Shown: positions 33,601-45,328, numbered from the stretch's first letter. The stretch is DNA of 64,000 nucleotides from Malachius bipustulatus (GCA_910589415.1 OU342630.1:67514186-67578185), one strand, 5' to 3'. Program-made: numbers and translations. Notes: generated by a model not told the origin, from the sequence alone.

Positions 33601-36600
33601 GGTGCGTTTATTAAAATATTAAAATATAGGTATGTAAATGAAAAATATTTTTCGTCAATTCGTCGGTTATTCGGTATCGTAGTACTGTGTCAGAAACCAG
33701 CCAAAGATTCTAGACTTGAGAATGTTTTACACAAGATACTTTTCAGTTTTCGCTTCTGGCCCAAAATTATCCCCCATTATCAATAACCGCTACTGCATCC
33801 TGCTTAGAATCAGAATCATCATCAGCGCTCTGATTTTAATAAGATTTTCACCATGTCCATTTGTTTCGTCCAGTCCTCCGAAATAAGTTTTTCACAATGA
33901 TTATATTATGTAATTTTGTCATATATCAGGTGTACTTACATTTTGAAAGCTCTTCAAGACATACATTTTTTACTTTATCCTTAGAGGGAAGCTGCTAATT
34001 TACGTGCTTGTATAATGAAGTTTACAATACCCCCATGTCATCGATTGGGTTGTATTGGAAATAGATTATTGCAAATCTTTCGGAAACACAATATTTTCAT
34101 AATTATAGTGCCTGTTTTAGGCGGGCTGTCCAAATGTGTAATTTCACATTTGACCTGTCTAATAATACTTGCTAATGCACGGTCTGACTACTATCAGAGA
34201 CCGCATTACTAGCAATTTAGCAGATACACATATTTTACTTAATACTTACATCCCAAATATATTTTACCTTCAGAGAATGACTTAAATGTTTGCTCAAGTT
34301 TGGACTTTCTGGATCTTAATCATTGAAATACTTTCCTAATGTGGATTTATCCATCTAAAGATATTATTTTGGTCATTTTGCTCTTTCGAAATTTAAAATG
34401 TCAAAAATTTAATAATTTTATTTGTCAGTTTGAAAAAAATTGATCAGAGTAAAAAATTACCTATCCTAGATACCCCTTCTTCTAAAACTTCAATTAGACA
34501 ACAAGGTTGTTAATCAGCTGAGACAATTTGAGTGATTTGACAAATGTCAGTGTTTACTTAACCTTTAATATCTCGATCAGCTGATATTGTCAATCGAGAT
34601 CTAGGGAGTTTTCATTTTTGCAAACCTAAAAACAAAAGTTCATGGCCACCTAGTTCTTTTTTAATATGTGAACGGTGTATACTAGAAATGAACTATTTCC
34701 ATAGAAAATTGAGAAAAATTTTTTAAATTTCCATTTTATAACAGTGCAACAAGGAAATATGTTTTGCAAGTGACGTCATAGCCTGTACCCGAGTGTGGGT
34801 GTGTTGCCAAACTCTAGTCACAACGTAATTTTTTTGTCAAGGTTAAGGAAACAGGCAACCATCAGAGAATATCAAAATTACTGTTTAGAGATTGTACAGG
34901 CTACCAACTTGACAGCTGTTTGACAAGTCCATCTAAATAAAAAATAAAGTATATCTATTGCAATGTCTAGTTCGATTAAAAATATTGTTGCCGAAAATTA
35001 AACGTTTCTAATAAAAGATGATGCAAAAGCTTTGTAGATATTTTTATTAGTTTTTAACTAAATCCATTCTTAATTCAGGTAGCTCGTTAGGTGCAGCAAT
35101 GACATACACAATGTGTGGCCTGATAGTTGAGCGCTGGGGCTGGGAGATGATATTCTATGTAAGCGGAATATTGGGTTCGCTTTGGTTCATCTGTTGGTGG
35201 AGCTTGGTCTACGATACCCCAGCACAACATCCCCGTATATCACCCAACGAGAGGGCGTTTATAGAAGCCTCAATCGGAAATGAAGTCACCAAGACTAAGG
35301 TAAATGACGTGACAATCACACTTTCAACTTCTGCAGTTGATGCGTACCATAGTCCAAATTTTAGTCTCAATAATCTCAATGCATCATTTACTCTCGAGAA
35401 ACCACTAGGTTTGCCCAATTCCAAGGCATCAAGTTTATTTCGCTTTACGCAGAGTTGCAAAGAAATTTTATTCACTTGCAAGTAACATTTAAGTAACACA
35501 AAAAAAGTATAAACCAAACCAGCTAAATACTTTTACCGACAACTCAAAGACATATCCTAAAGTTTTTACGCCATGTAATAAGAAGGGGAGGAATGGAGAA
35601 GTGAATGATCCAAGGCAAAATCGAAGGCAATAAAAGGCGAGGAAGGTCCTCAAATCGATTCACTGACCAAATTAAATCACTAACAGGCCTCAGAATGTCA
35701 GATCGTGACCAGCTCAGAGGACCGTGAACTCTGGCGGATCATCTCTGCACAAACCTCATGAAAGTCATAAGCTCGGACACGAGCTGCGACAAAGAAGAAG
35801 AAAAAGTATAAAAGAATTGTTGTAAGCTATATAAATACTTGTAGGATATAAAACCACTAACGTGGCACATGATATCGATAATAGTAAGGAGTGTAGAGAA
35901 TAAAATTGATTTCAACTAATTAGAAGTCTCTAGGTCTAGGATGCGCACCGCGTTTAAATTCTTACAAGTAATTCCATAGCTGTTAAAAATGGTTTTACAC
36001 TTTTAAGACCGTATTAGCATCCTATATTGGAAAATGTTATTTAAATAATTATTTCAAGTTGAGTTTTACTTTCTGAACCTTATTACTTCCTGATTTTTAT
36101 ATAAAACTGTGAATTTTTGAATCTTGACTACTTAACTCTCTTATTCGCACGTTTAAAATTTTGGCAGTGTAAAATTAGCGAAAAAAACTAGTGGATCTTT
36201 TTTGGAGGAGAATATAAAATAAATAAAATTGCTTATAGCTAGTGAACCTATACAGCAATAATATATACTTAGGTATTGTATTTTATTGTTTTCTGTCCAC
36301 AAGTCAATATCATTAATTAAATTTTTAATATTTTTAGATAGGCCCAATCCCTTGGCGTAAACTGCTTACATCAGGACCATTGATTGTGAACGTTTTGGCC
36401 GAATGGGGTGGCTCCTATGGGTTTTTCACTCTCATGACATATTCCCCCACTTATTTCAAATTGATTCATGGAGCGAAAATGAGAACAGTAAGTTTAAGTT
36501 TAGTCATATTTACATTTAGGTACATTATAATAATTTATTTCTAATCGAATGCTTGGTGCTTGGAAGAAACTTACAGTAATTTTGTATAATATTCCGATAT

Positions 36601-37964
36601 ATTTTTTTAAAGGCAGGATTTTTTTCTGCATTGCCTCACATGGTAAGAATTCTAGTAGCGCTCATGTGCTCGTTTACGGGAGATTATTTACTTAGAACAA
36701 ACAGAATGTCAAGAACTAATGTCAGAAAGTTGGCGTCAACCATTGGTAAGCTTTATGGTTGAACTATTTATTTTGTATCAATTTTTACCACTAATTTTTA
36801 GATCTATTTGGACAAGGATTATGCATGTTATCTTTAGCCTATTCAGGATGTAACTATACTATGGCTGTAATGTTTCTGACAATGGCTGTTGCATGTCACG
36901 GTACATTTTCAACCGGTGTGCTAGCGAATCTAGTTGATATAGCACCGAATTATGCCGGTAAGTTTCGAGACAAATCATTTCCATAAAAATTAATTTCAAA
37001 GTCATGGGAGTTTTCTACGAAACTCTGCAGAAACTCTTCCGATTGTTCCAAAGTTAAATGATAATTTTGAAAATGTTTTTAATGAATTATATTTTCCAAA
37101 ATATAATTAAATTGAACAAATTTTTAAATTGAAGCTTGCATTCGATGCTTTGCAACTTGCTAGTCTGTCTACTGTGAATACATAATTATGAGTTTTTAAC
37201 TTTTGGCAGGTATTTCTTTGGGAATTACAACCACATTAATCGCTGGTATTGGTTTTGTTATGCCCGCTATCGTCGGAGCTATAACATTTGAAAGTGTAAG
37301 TACATTAAATTATAATGATTTGTTACATACGTAGGTAATAATTATCCCAATAAGTTGATACATGCTGGTATATCTAATCTGAACTTCTGCATGCACGCAC
37401 CTAACTGTTGAGGAATTCAGAGGTTCAAAATTTAGGTACCTGTTTTAACTAAATTTAGGTGGGTCGGTATCATGATGCTTTTCTGTCCATGTGATGCTGT
37501 CAAAAAAGCAATGTATTATCTTAAAATAAATGTCAGAAGATGAACATAATTATGTTTATCTTCTGACTTTTTAAATGAAGCAATGTTGTTGCCCAAGCTT
37601 AACAAAAATTATCTACACATTTTGTGAATAAGAATTATGCGAAAATTTTATTGAATCAGATTCATTTTCTAAGGGTTGATAAATATAATAATAGGTACCT
37701 TTATCATTGACGCCTTTCTATGATAATTTTTTTCAGCAAACTATTGTTCAATGGCAAAAAGTTTACTGGGTGGCTACAGGACAGCTGTTCCTGACAGGAA
37801 TTATATTTTCCATATTTTCCACATCTGAAATACAAGATTGGAACTTCCAGGAAGAAAGAAATTCTGAAGCGAGGAAGGAATTACTTACAATGAATGAGTA
37901 TGGAGAGAAAAACCAGAAAAATTCTCCACAAAGTAAATCGCCCCTGCTTCCTAGTAAAAAGTGA
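27671..37964 (+). CDS. SLC17-type anion/phosphate transporter, copy B (10 exons)
   Basis: Probable exons: 27671-27695, 31453-31718, 31920-32279, 32337-32421, 35079-35299, 36338-36487, 36613-36745, 36802-36957, 37210-37295, 37737-37964. Every exon has the same length and phase as in copy A, giving 569 intact codons plus stop. Family features are as in A: LRVNLNMAIV in TM1, QIPGG-type segment after TM2 (here TPIPGG), PPNERSRF, DTPAQHPRIS, glycosylation sites in the first loop, and a SPLLPSKK tail. Differences from A include GSLWF for GTLWF, VNVLAEWG for VNGLAEWG, and FSALPHM for FSGLPHM. Exon 6 starts ATA where the others have GTA. The gene is long because intron 1 took up a hairpin-ended repeat and a foldback with a nested element, intron 4 a 2.5-kb TIR element, and intron 5 a LINE fragment. 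Substrate unknown. Confidence 0.85.
27822..28837. repeat. ~1.0-kb repeat with terminal hairpin (family R)
   Basis: It begins CCTTCTTGCGCATCAATCGC and ends with the hairpin TAGTGTATTTTTTTATT / AAAAAATACACTA. It is repeated inverted at 42205-43400, and parts recur at 46560-48060. Within it, 28,667-28,805 is itself an inverted repeat around 'gtccaccga'. Introns of A and C lack it at this site. A 134-codon frame (28469-28873) running through it is not supported. Confidence 0.75.
29691..30421. mobile_element. Harbinger-like TIR element, 731 bp, TTA duplication
   Basis: Ends AGCTTTGTCCACACC and, inverted, AGCCTTGTACACACC. TTA occurs on both sides (29688-29690 and 30422-30424), and the intact left arm of the host palindrome shows the pre-insertion sequence. 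A 3-bp TWA-type duplication and such ends fit PIF/Harbinger (family knowledge). It carries only a short coding relic. Confidence 0.75.
29889..30077 (+). pseudogene. Possible N-terminal relic of a PIF/Harbinger protein
   Basis: A 62-codon open frame inside the Harbinger-like element starts MWYDEEDLQAAAAAIVI and holds a basic stretch KKRVRKCWTRRSLLDR. Acidic and Ala-rich starts followed by Arg/Trp-rich stretches are seen at the N-terminus of PIF/Harbinger nucleases. No DDE motif follows, so the element cannot move itself. The similarity is only suggestive. Confidence 0.35.
30698..30830. repeat. SINE-like, tRNA-related segment in intron 1 of B
   Basis: GCCGGCGGAGGCTGCC, then GATCGAATCCTG (box-B-like), then GGGAGCTCAGTCGGTATAGC (box-A-like). 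The order B before A is opposite to a tRNA gene, so this is either two tRNA-like pieces or chance. It is conserved in C at 48957-49094. Confidence 0.45.
32442..34951. mobile_element. 2.5-kb TIR element in intron 4 of B, TA duplication
   Basis: The ends are perfect 24-bp inverted repeats beginning TACTTTATTTTTTATTTAG, flanked by TA (32440-32441 and 34952-34953). Introns of A and C read straight through here (AGTTATAAGTACCTATTGC in A), giving the empty site. Frames of 62, 96 and 65 codons inside have no transposase motif, and no long minus-strand frame exists, so it is non-autonomous or badly decayed. Superfamily not assigned. Confidence 0.8.
35514..35800 (+). pseudogene. 5'-truncated LINE fragment (ORF2 C-terminus and tail)
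   Basis: The plus strand reads HVIRRGG...GKIEGNKRRGRSS...FTDQIK, the pattern found after the reverse-transcriptase domain in many insect non-LTR elements (family knowledge), with in-frame stops. It ends in a GAAGAAGAAAAA-type tail. AAAAAGTATAAA occurs on both sides, a probable target duplication. It lies in intron 5 of gene B; A and C lack it. Confidence 0.7.
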
Positions 37965-38550
37965 ACTCAAATTTGGTAGATATTGTGAAGTACGTACTTA
38001 TTACATTCGCATCTCAAGTTAATGTAAAATCTTCAAATAATTATATTTATTGGTAACCTTAAGTGACTATAAAATAAGCAACTATAGTTCGGTTCCGAAT
38101 TAGAAGATACCTTATCAGATTTGCAATCAAATTCCATGTTTATATAGGTGATTCAAAGAAGTCGTATTTAAAAGTGTACGGAACAAACTAAATTTTATAG
38201 TTTTACACGAATCACCCGAAACATCCGTCTTCTCATCTGATCGCGCTTAACTTTTATGCATTTCTGTCTCGAAATTTATTGTTTTATTAAATATTCGAGG
38301 CAAAAATTGTGAAGTGTGATTTACCTGCCATAGGCGGTCACAGTCTTTTGATTTGGAAATTTATAAACGTAAATTGCCTCACTTGCTTCTTTTCATGATC
38401 CAAGTTTTAAGTGACTCGATGATATAATACGTAATTATACATAACTATTATTGCAAGTAAATACTAGCTGGATATACCTATAGGATAATAGTTTCACCCG
38501 GTAGCTTATCCCGTAAAATATCCAAGTGTCCTATTCTCGATTTTTACAAA
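37965..38550. other. Intergenic DNA after gene B
   Basis: The first ~130 bases match the 3' regions of A and C. The rest is unrecognised and no gene is seen. Confidence 0.4.
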
Positions 38551-40098
38551 ATGGAATTTGTAGAAAATTCTAGTGCGTCACAATCGAAAAAATGCCACGT
38601 TCTAACGCAAGAAGAGCGTGTAATGGTGAATAATGTGTATAAGGGTCTTAAGGATAGGTACCCGGATATGCTAGTGAAAGAGGTAGTTACTTTGTGTGCT
38701 AGTTTAACTAAAGTTTCTGTTTGTACGGTCTTCAGAGTTATCAAGAATCCCAATATTGAGTAACCAAATAAAGATGTAACTTCTGGTCGGAAGAGAATCA
38801 TACTCGATGATGTCGTGAAGTATGCTATTCGTCGAAAATTTCATGCGGCATTTTTTATAAAAGAAATTCCGACTTGAAGTAAAATTCTAGCAGAGCTGCA
38901 CAACGATGAAAGTCTGCCAAAGATATCTCGTCGAGTACTAATTCGAACTTTAAGCGAAATGAACATCCGCTACCAGAAAAGAAACCGAAAGCGCATCTTA
39001 ATTGAAACAAATGAAATTGTTTTGTGACGCAGAAAATTTTTGAATGAAATTCGAGAGCATCGACGATCACAAAGAAAAATATATTACACTGACGAAACGT
39101 GGCTGAATGAAGTCCACACAGTTTCGAAAGTCTGGCAAGACTTCAACATCGAAAGTTCACGTCAAGCGTTTTTTGAGGGATTTTCTCCGGGATTAAAATC
39201 CCCATCGGGCAAATGCCGAAGACTGATCATTACCCACATTGGGAGTGATTCTGGTTTTTTAAAAGGTGGCCTTAATGTATTTGAATCGCGAAAGACGGGA
39301 GACTATCATGAGGACATGAACGCCAGAAGTTTTTGAACGATGGTTTTCCTCCATATTGTTGCTTGTTGAGCCTGTGTGATAAACTAGGACTGGCAGGGTC
39401 GCCATGTGATAAACTAATAGTAAAGTTGCAGCATCGCCATGTGGTTAACTAATAGGAGTAATGCAGGATAATTAAAGTTGATTGGGTTTTGATTGGTTTA
39501 TTTAGGTAACACTTACACACTACATAACGACGGTTGTTTATGACTAGTAATACTTCCCTAATAATACTTACATAATTATATCTAATACTATAATAATTGA
39601 CAATAGAATCTATAATAATAATCAGGTGGAGTGTCTGTCCATTATATATGGCTGGGTCAATGCCAACGGCATTGTTTACCCTTATTCAGCATTTCTGCAA
39701 GGTTGAGTTACCGTCTTGTTATTAAACATATTATTTATGTGTGTCAGTATAATATTACAAATACTACTTGTTTTGATAACAAGATAGTTAATTAATGGAC
39801 TTTAACATATTTACTTATTGCAAGTAAGATTTCGTTGCTAATAATCTTAACTGGTCCATGACACATCCATCACACCTGGTTCTGTGATTGTCCTTGACAA
39901 TGCCCTTTATCACAGTCGTCGATCGGAAAAAATACCAACTTCAGCGTGGCGGAAAGCAGATATAATAGAGTGTAGTAACCAAAGTCATCTTAGTAACCAG
40001 AAAAATAAATTGAGTTCAAAAAGGGAAAAATTCAACATGGCGGTCATAAGAAAAACGAAAGTTGAGGCGGGTTGCGGAATAACAAAAGACGATTGAGA
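38551..40098 (+). pseudogene. Broken Tc1/mariner-superfamily DDE transposase (1)
   Basis: One frame runs from an N-terminal helix-turn-helix-like segment (ATG at 38551, LTQEERVMVNNVYKGL) through a second basic region to YYTDETWLN, where the first catalytic Asp lies. Stops interrupt at 38761, 38875 and about 39025. A frameshift near 39325 leads into FERWFSS. After a 501-bp insertion the frame resumes with IVLDNALYHS (second Asp) and IPTSAWRKAD. The segment with the third acidic residue is not found, so the gene ends truncated. The intact ancestor would be a DDE_3-type transposase. Confidence 0.75.
39374..39874. mobile_element. 501-bp insertion splitting transposase 1 (solo-LTR-like)
   Basis: The transposase frame reads VEP before and GSVIVLDN after the insertion, with CCT on both sides (39371-39373 and 39875-39877). 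The insert begins GTGTGATAAACTAGG and ends CCATCACA, so TGTGAT/ATCACA are short inverted ends as in LTRs. It has no coding frame. A solo LTR is the simplest reading; class unproven. Confidence 0.55.
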
Positions 40099-40399
40099 CC
40101 TGTCAGACACGCTATCTTATACGTCTTAAAAAAGTGTCCGGATAATGTCACATTTTGACAGCTGTCAAATTAACCGTTTCGGATTAACTTGCGAAAAACA
40201 AAATCCGCTATTTTCGGTTTTTGGCCGATATTTCCAAAACCAATTAACCGATCGTAAATATGAAAACGGTTATCGAATGCACATAGTTTCCCCTAAAACT
40301 TTCCCCATTTAACCTTTGCTGTAAGTGTAATAGGAGCTAAGATCCCTGTATAGAGTCGCGAATCTGGGACACATTGTATAATAGATTACAAAAGAGAAG

Positions 40400-42024
40400 G
40401 CATCCAAGTATGTACCAATAATTTGTGTATTATAGACGAAACATGGATCTCTCAAAACGGCACAATAGGAAGGTCTTGGCAGGATCAAGACCCACACAGT
40501 GTCAAGAAGCTGAAGACAGAAGACAAAATGTGTTTTAAATACTTATAATAATATGTTATAATGATGTATAATTAGGCATTAAATAAAATATCATTTATTT
40601 TCATTATTTAGGTACCGGGTGGGCATTTAAGAATGAACAGCGGCCATATCTTGGGAAATATTGATCCTACAGTTTCAAAATGAAAATTTTCCTGACATAA
40701 GTGACTATGCGAAATGCAATGAAAATATTTTCAAGATGGTCGCACTTCCGGAAATACCGGAAGTGGACACCTACTTCGTTATTTTACCGGGGACACCCAG
40801 TAAAATATTATATTTTTTAAATGTCTGAAGAAATCGAATACAGGTGGTTTTCACCACAGGAATTTAGATTGAGCGGTTTATCTTTGAGTTATAAACAAGT
40901 GAAAATCGCAATTTTCCAATTTCAAAGCAGTGTAGAACTAGAACGGCTCAATATATCTAAAAACGGCGTACATGTCTCTATCTTAACTTTTTACAAGGTA
41001 TCATACCATGTGGTTTGAATTTTTATACAGGGTGATGAAAATTACCAGATTTTTCATCACCCTGTATAAAAATTTAAACCACATGGTAGGATACCTTGTA
41101 AAAAGTTAAGATAGGGACATGTAAGCCGTTTTTAAATATCTTGAGCCGTTTTCAATGTGAGATGCTTTGAAAATTGAAAATTGCGATTTTCACTTGTTTA
41201 TAACTCATAAACCGCTCAATCTAAATTCCAGTGGTGAAAACCACCTGTATTCGATTTCTTCAGACATTTAAAAAATATAATATTTTACACTGTGTCCCCG
41301 TTAAAATAACGAAGTAGGTGTCAACTTCCGGTATTTCCGGAAGTGCGACCATCTTGAAAATATTTTCATTGCATTTCGCATAGTCACTTATGTCAGGAAA
41401 ATTTTCATTATGAAACTGTAGGATCAATATTTCCCAAGATATGGCCGCTGTTCATTCTTAAATGCCCACCCGGTACATAGTTTTGCATGCAGGTAACATA
41501 AATGGTTTTGTTGATGGGGGCAGAATTGATTTTCTCTTCATCAACAATAGATCCAGATTATCATGGAGAGATGAATCATGAAAATTTTACCAAGTAGTTT
41601 GAAAACCAGTTAATTAGTTAAGTTTAGAACAACCTTCTGTGATTATTATGGACAATGCGCCTTACCACAGTGCAGTTGAAAGTAAACCACCAACTTCTTC
41701 AAACAACCAACAAATTGAAGAATGGCTGCGCAGGAACAGCATTGGTTTCGAGCCTTTTTCGCTGAAAGATCAGCTGCTAGACATTGTGAATAAGTATATT
41801 TTGTATTGACTTTATATTGATTTTTATATGACTATAATACATATTATGCTTATTGGTTTCACAACAGGAACAAGAAACCAAAGCAGTATCTAGTGGATTC
41901 CTTAGCTAAACAGTATGGACACAAAATTCTTAGACTTCCACCATACCATTGCATTTTTAATCCAATCGAACATGTGTGGGGTATAGCAAAACCGAAGTTC
42001 CATCGTCCTTTATTTAAGCGATGA
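40400..42024 (+). pseudogene. DDE transposase (2) with an intron, split by a foldback
   Basis: Readable pieces: CIIDETWISQNG (first Asp) at about 40,430-40,540; then, beyond the foldback at 40612-41476, NINGFVDGG...; then VIIMDNAPYHSAVES (second Asp) at about 41,640; and LPPYHCIFNPIEHVWG (third acid, Glu) near 41,935, ending with a stop at 42022-42024. Between IVN and KNKKPKQY a GTATAT...ACAACAG interval of about 80 nt restores the frame when removed, so the parent had a spliceosomal intron. Stops near 41,577-41,620 and the foldback make it non-functional. The N-terminus is missing. It is from the same DDE superfamily as the neighbour at 38551. Confidence 0.7.
40612..41476. repeat. 865-bp foldback element inside transposase 2
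   Basis: GTACCGGGTGGGCATTTAAG at the left and its complement at the right. The arms match almost throughout around a centre near 41,045. The middle blocks ('ttgtttataactc', 'acatgtaagccgttttt') are shared with the other foldbacks, but the ends are different. Confidence 0.9.
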
Positions 42025-42204
42025 GAGTACCGACGTTATTTCTCTTTGGCGAAATACACGAAATAAGGTATTAATTTAAGAAACTGATTATATGACTCTG
42101 AATATTAAATTATCGATTGTCAAGTTTTGCATTAATTTATATTATTTGTAATTTATGTATAACTTTCCAATAAAATGTTCTTTACAAATAGGTGCTTGTT
42201 ATTA

Positions 42205-43400
42205 GTGTATTTTTTAACAAAAAAATACACTATTGAGGACGACATCACTTTCCAAAAATCACCCAAACTCATCAAATGTCCACCGATCATGACCCCCAGA
42301 TTACGAAAAAGTGGTTTTCCAAAATTCACCTGCCCACTTTACTTTTTACAACGTGTCTCTCCAAATTTCAAAAAAAAAAAAAAAAACGTGTATGAGGCAC
42401 GGTTTCTGGTCGCTGTTTTCAATCTAGGGGGCTGAAATTTTTTTTTTAGTAGTAAGATAACTGCAAGTAGTCGTATGGTACTGCATGTGAGTTAAATCAG
42501 AAGAGCCGTTCCAAAATGGCGGCCTTTTCAATTTTAGGAAAAATTGATAGATTTTGAACCCCTAAATAGGCCAGTTAGAAACAAAAACTTTTAAACGAAA
42601 TTAACATTACTGGAAGAAAATTATTTGAAATTTGAGTTATAAAATATTGAGTTAAAATATTGCAATAAGATTTGCAATATTTTTATTATTAAGCCAGTGG
42701 CGTGGGTAGGAAAAGGGAAAAAGAGCTAAATTTCTATAACTGTTTATGAACATATTTTTGAAGGAATTGAACGAAAATTTTTCCAGTAGACAACTATACT
42801 AATAAACTTCAAAATTCAAAGTTTTCAAGAAGGAAATAATAAAAATGGCGGAGATATTAGAATATTTTTACATATTATGTTTATTCCTCTAAAATTTAAA
42901 ATTTTCGGTTTTCAAAGCTCCCCTTTCACTTTTTCCGTTTTATAAAAGGTAGTCTAAAAAATAGTATTTTTTAAGTAAAGTTAGCCAGTGGCGGGCATAG
43001 GAAATGGACCAAAATTGTTCAATTTTGCCAATGATTTTTTTTGTTTTGTTAAATTTAAAAATTCATTCTAAGGCATGCACGGTTTAAAACGAAATGAAAT
43101 GCAATTGTCAGTAAGCCACTACGCGAATATCACCTGACTATGTAAAATTTCAGAAAGCCAATTTAAAAAGCGGTGAAAATATTCAGAATTGAATCGCATA
43201 AAAATACACTATTTCTGCGATTGATGCGCAAGAAAGTTTTTTTTGGTAGGTAGGTGGTTTTCCGCTTTCCCCCCCCCCCAAAAATCGGATTATTTTTTCA
43301 TTATATTCATTATAAAAAAAAAAATAGGAAGAAAATATTTTATTATTGAATCGCATAAAAATACACTATTTCTGCGATTGATGCGCAAGAAGGTTTTTTT
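42205..43400. repeat. Family R repeat, inverted copy, with partial second end
   Basis: The hairpin TTAGTGTATTTTTTAAC... is at the left, then the reverse complement of 27822-28837 up to GCGCAAGAAAG near 43,237. The terminal ~55 bases are repeated once more at 43,347-43,400 after poly-C and poly-A tracts. No gene. Confidence 0.7.
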
Positions 43401-43639
43401 TTTCATTATAAATACCTTTTATGAATTAACATCATCAGTTATATTCAAAAAGAAACCTTAATTCTTTTTGTTTTCAAATAAACAAAAATTGTTGATGATG
43501 TAGGTAATAAATTATGTCTATTTATTCTGTGATTCCTTATCCTCATTGCACCTACAAAATTCGAGATCTGTCATAAATGCTGAAATTTCATGTGACCTTG
43601 GCAGACTATCTAGAAATTAATCCATGTGTATACTATTAT

Positions 43640-44760
43640 TTTTTTGGTCAGTAAAGGGTATATTTCTTTACAGTATACCTGATGACCTTTAAAGTTGCAT
43701 ACAATAATTCCTGTTACTGTCAATTTTTTCAAGAAGTGGACTTGTGAGCGCTAAGGTTACCTATAAGTCTATAACTTATTTGTAGGATGAAACTTTGTGT
43801 AAAAAATACCCATTCCTAATAATTTTTTTGACGTAAATATTTTGAAACCAAAATTATTACTAATTAGCTAAGTATTAACATACGTAATCAATCTACCGTT
43901 GTTTATATTTATTTGAATCTGAATCCTTTGCTGTTAATTTATAAACAAGCGTAGATAATTAATTAACTTATAAAATTCGATGTACTAATTAGTAGTTATA
44001 CGATAAGAAGTAGGTACTGTTCACGCGGAATGATCGTAAAATATTTTCAAAGCAGTTAGCGATTTTTTAGAGAGCGTGTCTACCAGTTTTACCAATTGAA
44101 ATGTTTTTTATGTGTTGGGTCACACGTTTCCTATTATTAGGGTCAAATATTTAGTATACCTAAACTTGACTGATACAGATTTTGGCCATATTTTTGTATT
44201 CAAATTTTTTATTGATTTCCATACGACTCTTCAAAAAGTCGAACAAGGGGTAACTTACCAAAAATATTTGTAAATAATTGTCCATTAATGAAACTAATAG
44301 CGAAAAAATACAATAAATAGTTTTTTGTGATTGATTCTTTAATAATTGAACAACTTTATGTCAAGTTAGGTGAAGCGACACATAAGTCTCTAGTTAAAAA
44401 ATAATGCCATACCATAAGGCATTCATTCATAAGAGTATGTTGATAATGATAAGAATACTAATAATTGATCTCCTGTTACAGCAGATACATTTTATATGTC
44501 ATTTACAATATGTAGATTGTTGGTGACCTATATCTTAGTCACGACAACACTGATAGCAAATAAAAATACAAACTCAATCAAATCAACCTATTCAAGGCGC
44601 ACATAATAAATTGCACACACTAACGACAAAGTCAAGACAAATTTCGGCCGAAGGCAACGTCATTAAATAACTTAAAATTTTATAAATTCAATTTGACTAA
44701 TAATCTTCATTCACTGGGTTAGTTCTATCCGTTTATTGAATACTTGAAAACTTCTGACAC
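43640..44760 (+). other. Distal upstream block of gene C (duplicated segment)
   Basis: This is paralogous to about 14,370-14,990 upstream of A. Shared blocks include 'cctgatgacctttaaagttg' and 'aatcttcattcactgggtta'. The block is cut at about 44,760 by 3.3 kb of repeats and resumes near 48,090. No gene is seen. Confidence 0.6.
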
Positions 44761-44805
44761 TTGGGCTTTACCACAGCCATAAGATATTTATTTATTTATT
44801 TATTT

Positions 44806-44960
44806 TAGTGTATTTTTTAACAAAAAAATACACTATTGAGGACGACATCACTTTTCGAAAATCACCCAAACTCATCAAATGTCCACCGATCATGACCCCC
44901 AGATCACGAAAAAGTGGTTTTCCAAAATTCACCTGCCCACGATATATATATATATATATT
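44806..44960. repeat. Short hairpin-ended repeat with (TA)n, inverted copy
   Basis: Same unit as 12990-13173 in the opposite direction: hairpin TAGTGTATTTTTTAAC..., then ACCTGCCCACG, then a TA microsatellite. Confidence 0.7.
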
Positions 44961-44964
44961 TATA

Positions 44965-45289
44965 CAAAGAGCAGTGGTTATTGGGTGCTGAGTCAATAAA
45001 AAGGCCAAAGTTACATCAACTGTGTATTTCTATGTTGCAAGCTTTCGGAGGAAACTGCCCCCCTTCATCAGGCTAGAAACAGTTCAGTTGTGGCACATGA
45101 GTTGTTGTATAATTGAAGAATGTAATATTGGGTGTCATTATAAAATGGATTAGAATTTAATTTAAAATAAGATGTTACATTATCAGACCACCCTTGTGTT
45201 AAAACTCGTCAAAATGGCGTGTTGTTAACACAGTTGATATAACTTTGGTCTTTTTATTGACTCAGCACCCAATAACCACTGCTCTTTGT
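44965..45289. repeat. 325-bp TIR element, possibly Penelope-like remnant
   Basis: Ends CAAAGAGCAGTGGTTATTGG and its complement, with arms of about 60 bp (through AAGGCCAAAGTTACATCAACTG). Next to the left arm the strings GCTTTCGGAGGAAACTG and CCTTCATCAGG occur. Such 'CTTCATCAGG ... TTTCGG' pairs are typical of Penelope-like element termini (family knowledge). No coding region. Confidence 0.45.
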
Positions 45290-45328
45290 CTAACTAGTCG
45301 AGTCACGACTATCTGGTATCAATCTATA

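Noticed and set aside
35209..35517. 102-codon minus-strand frame opposite exon 5 of gene B
   Set aside because: Shadow of the conserved transporter exon on the other strand.
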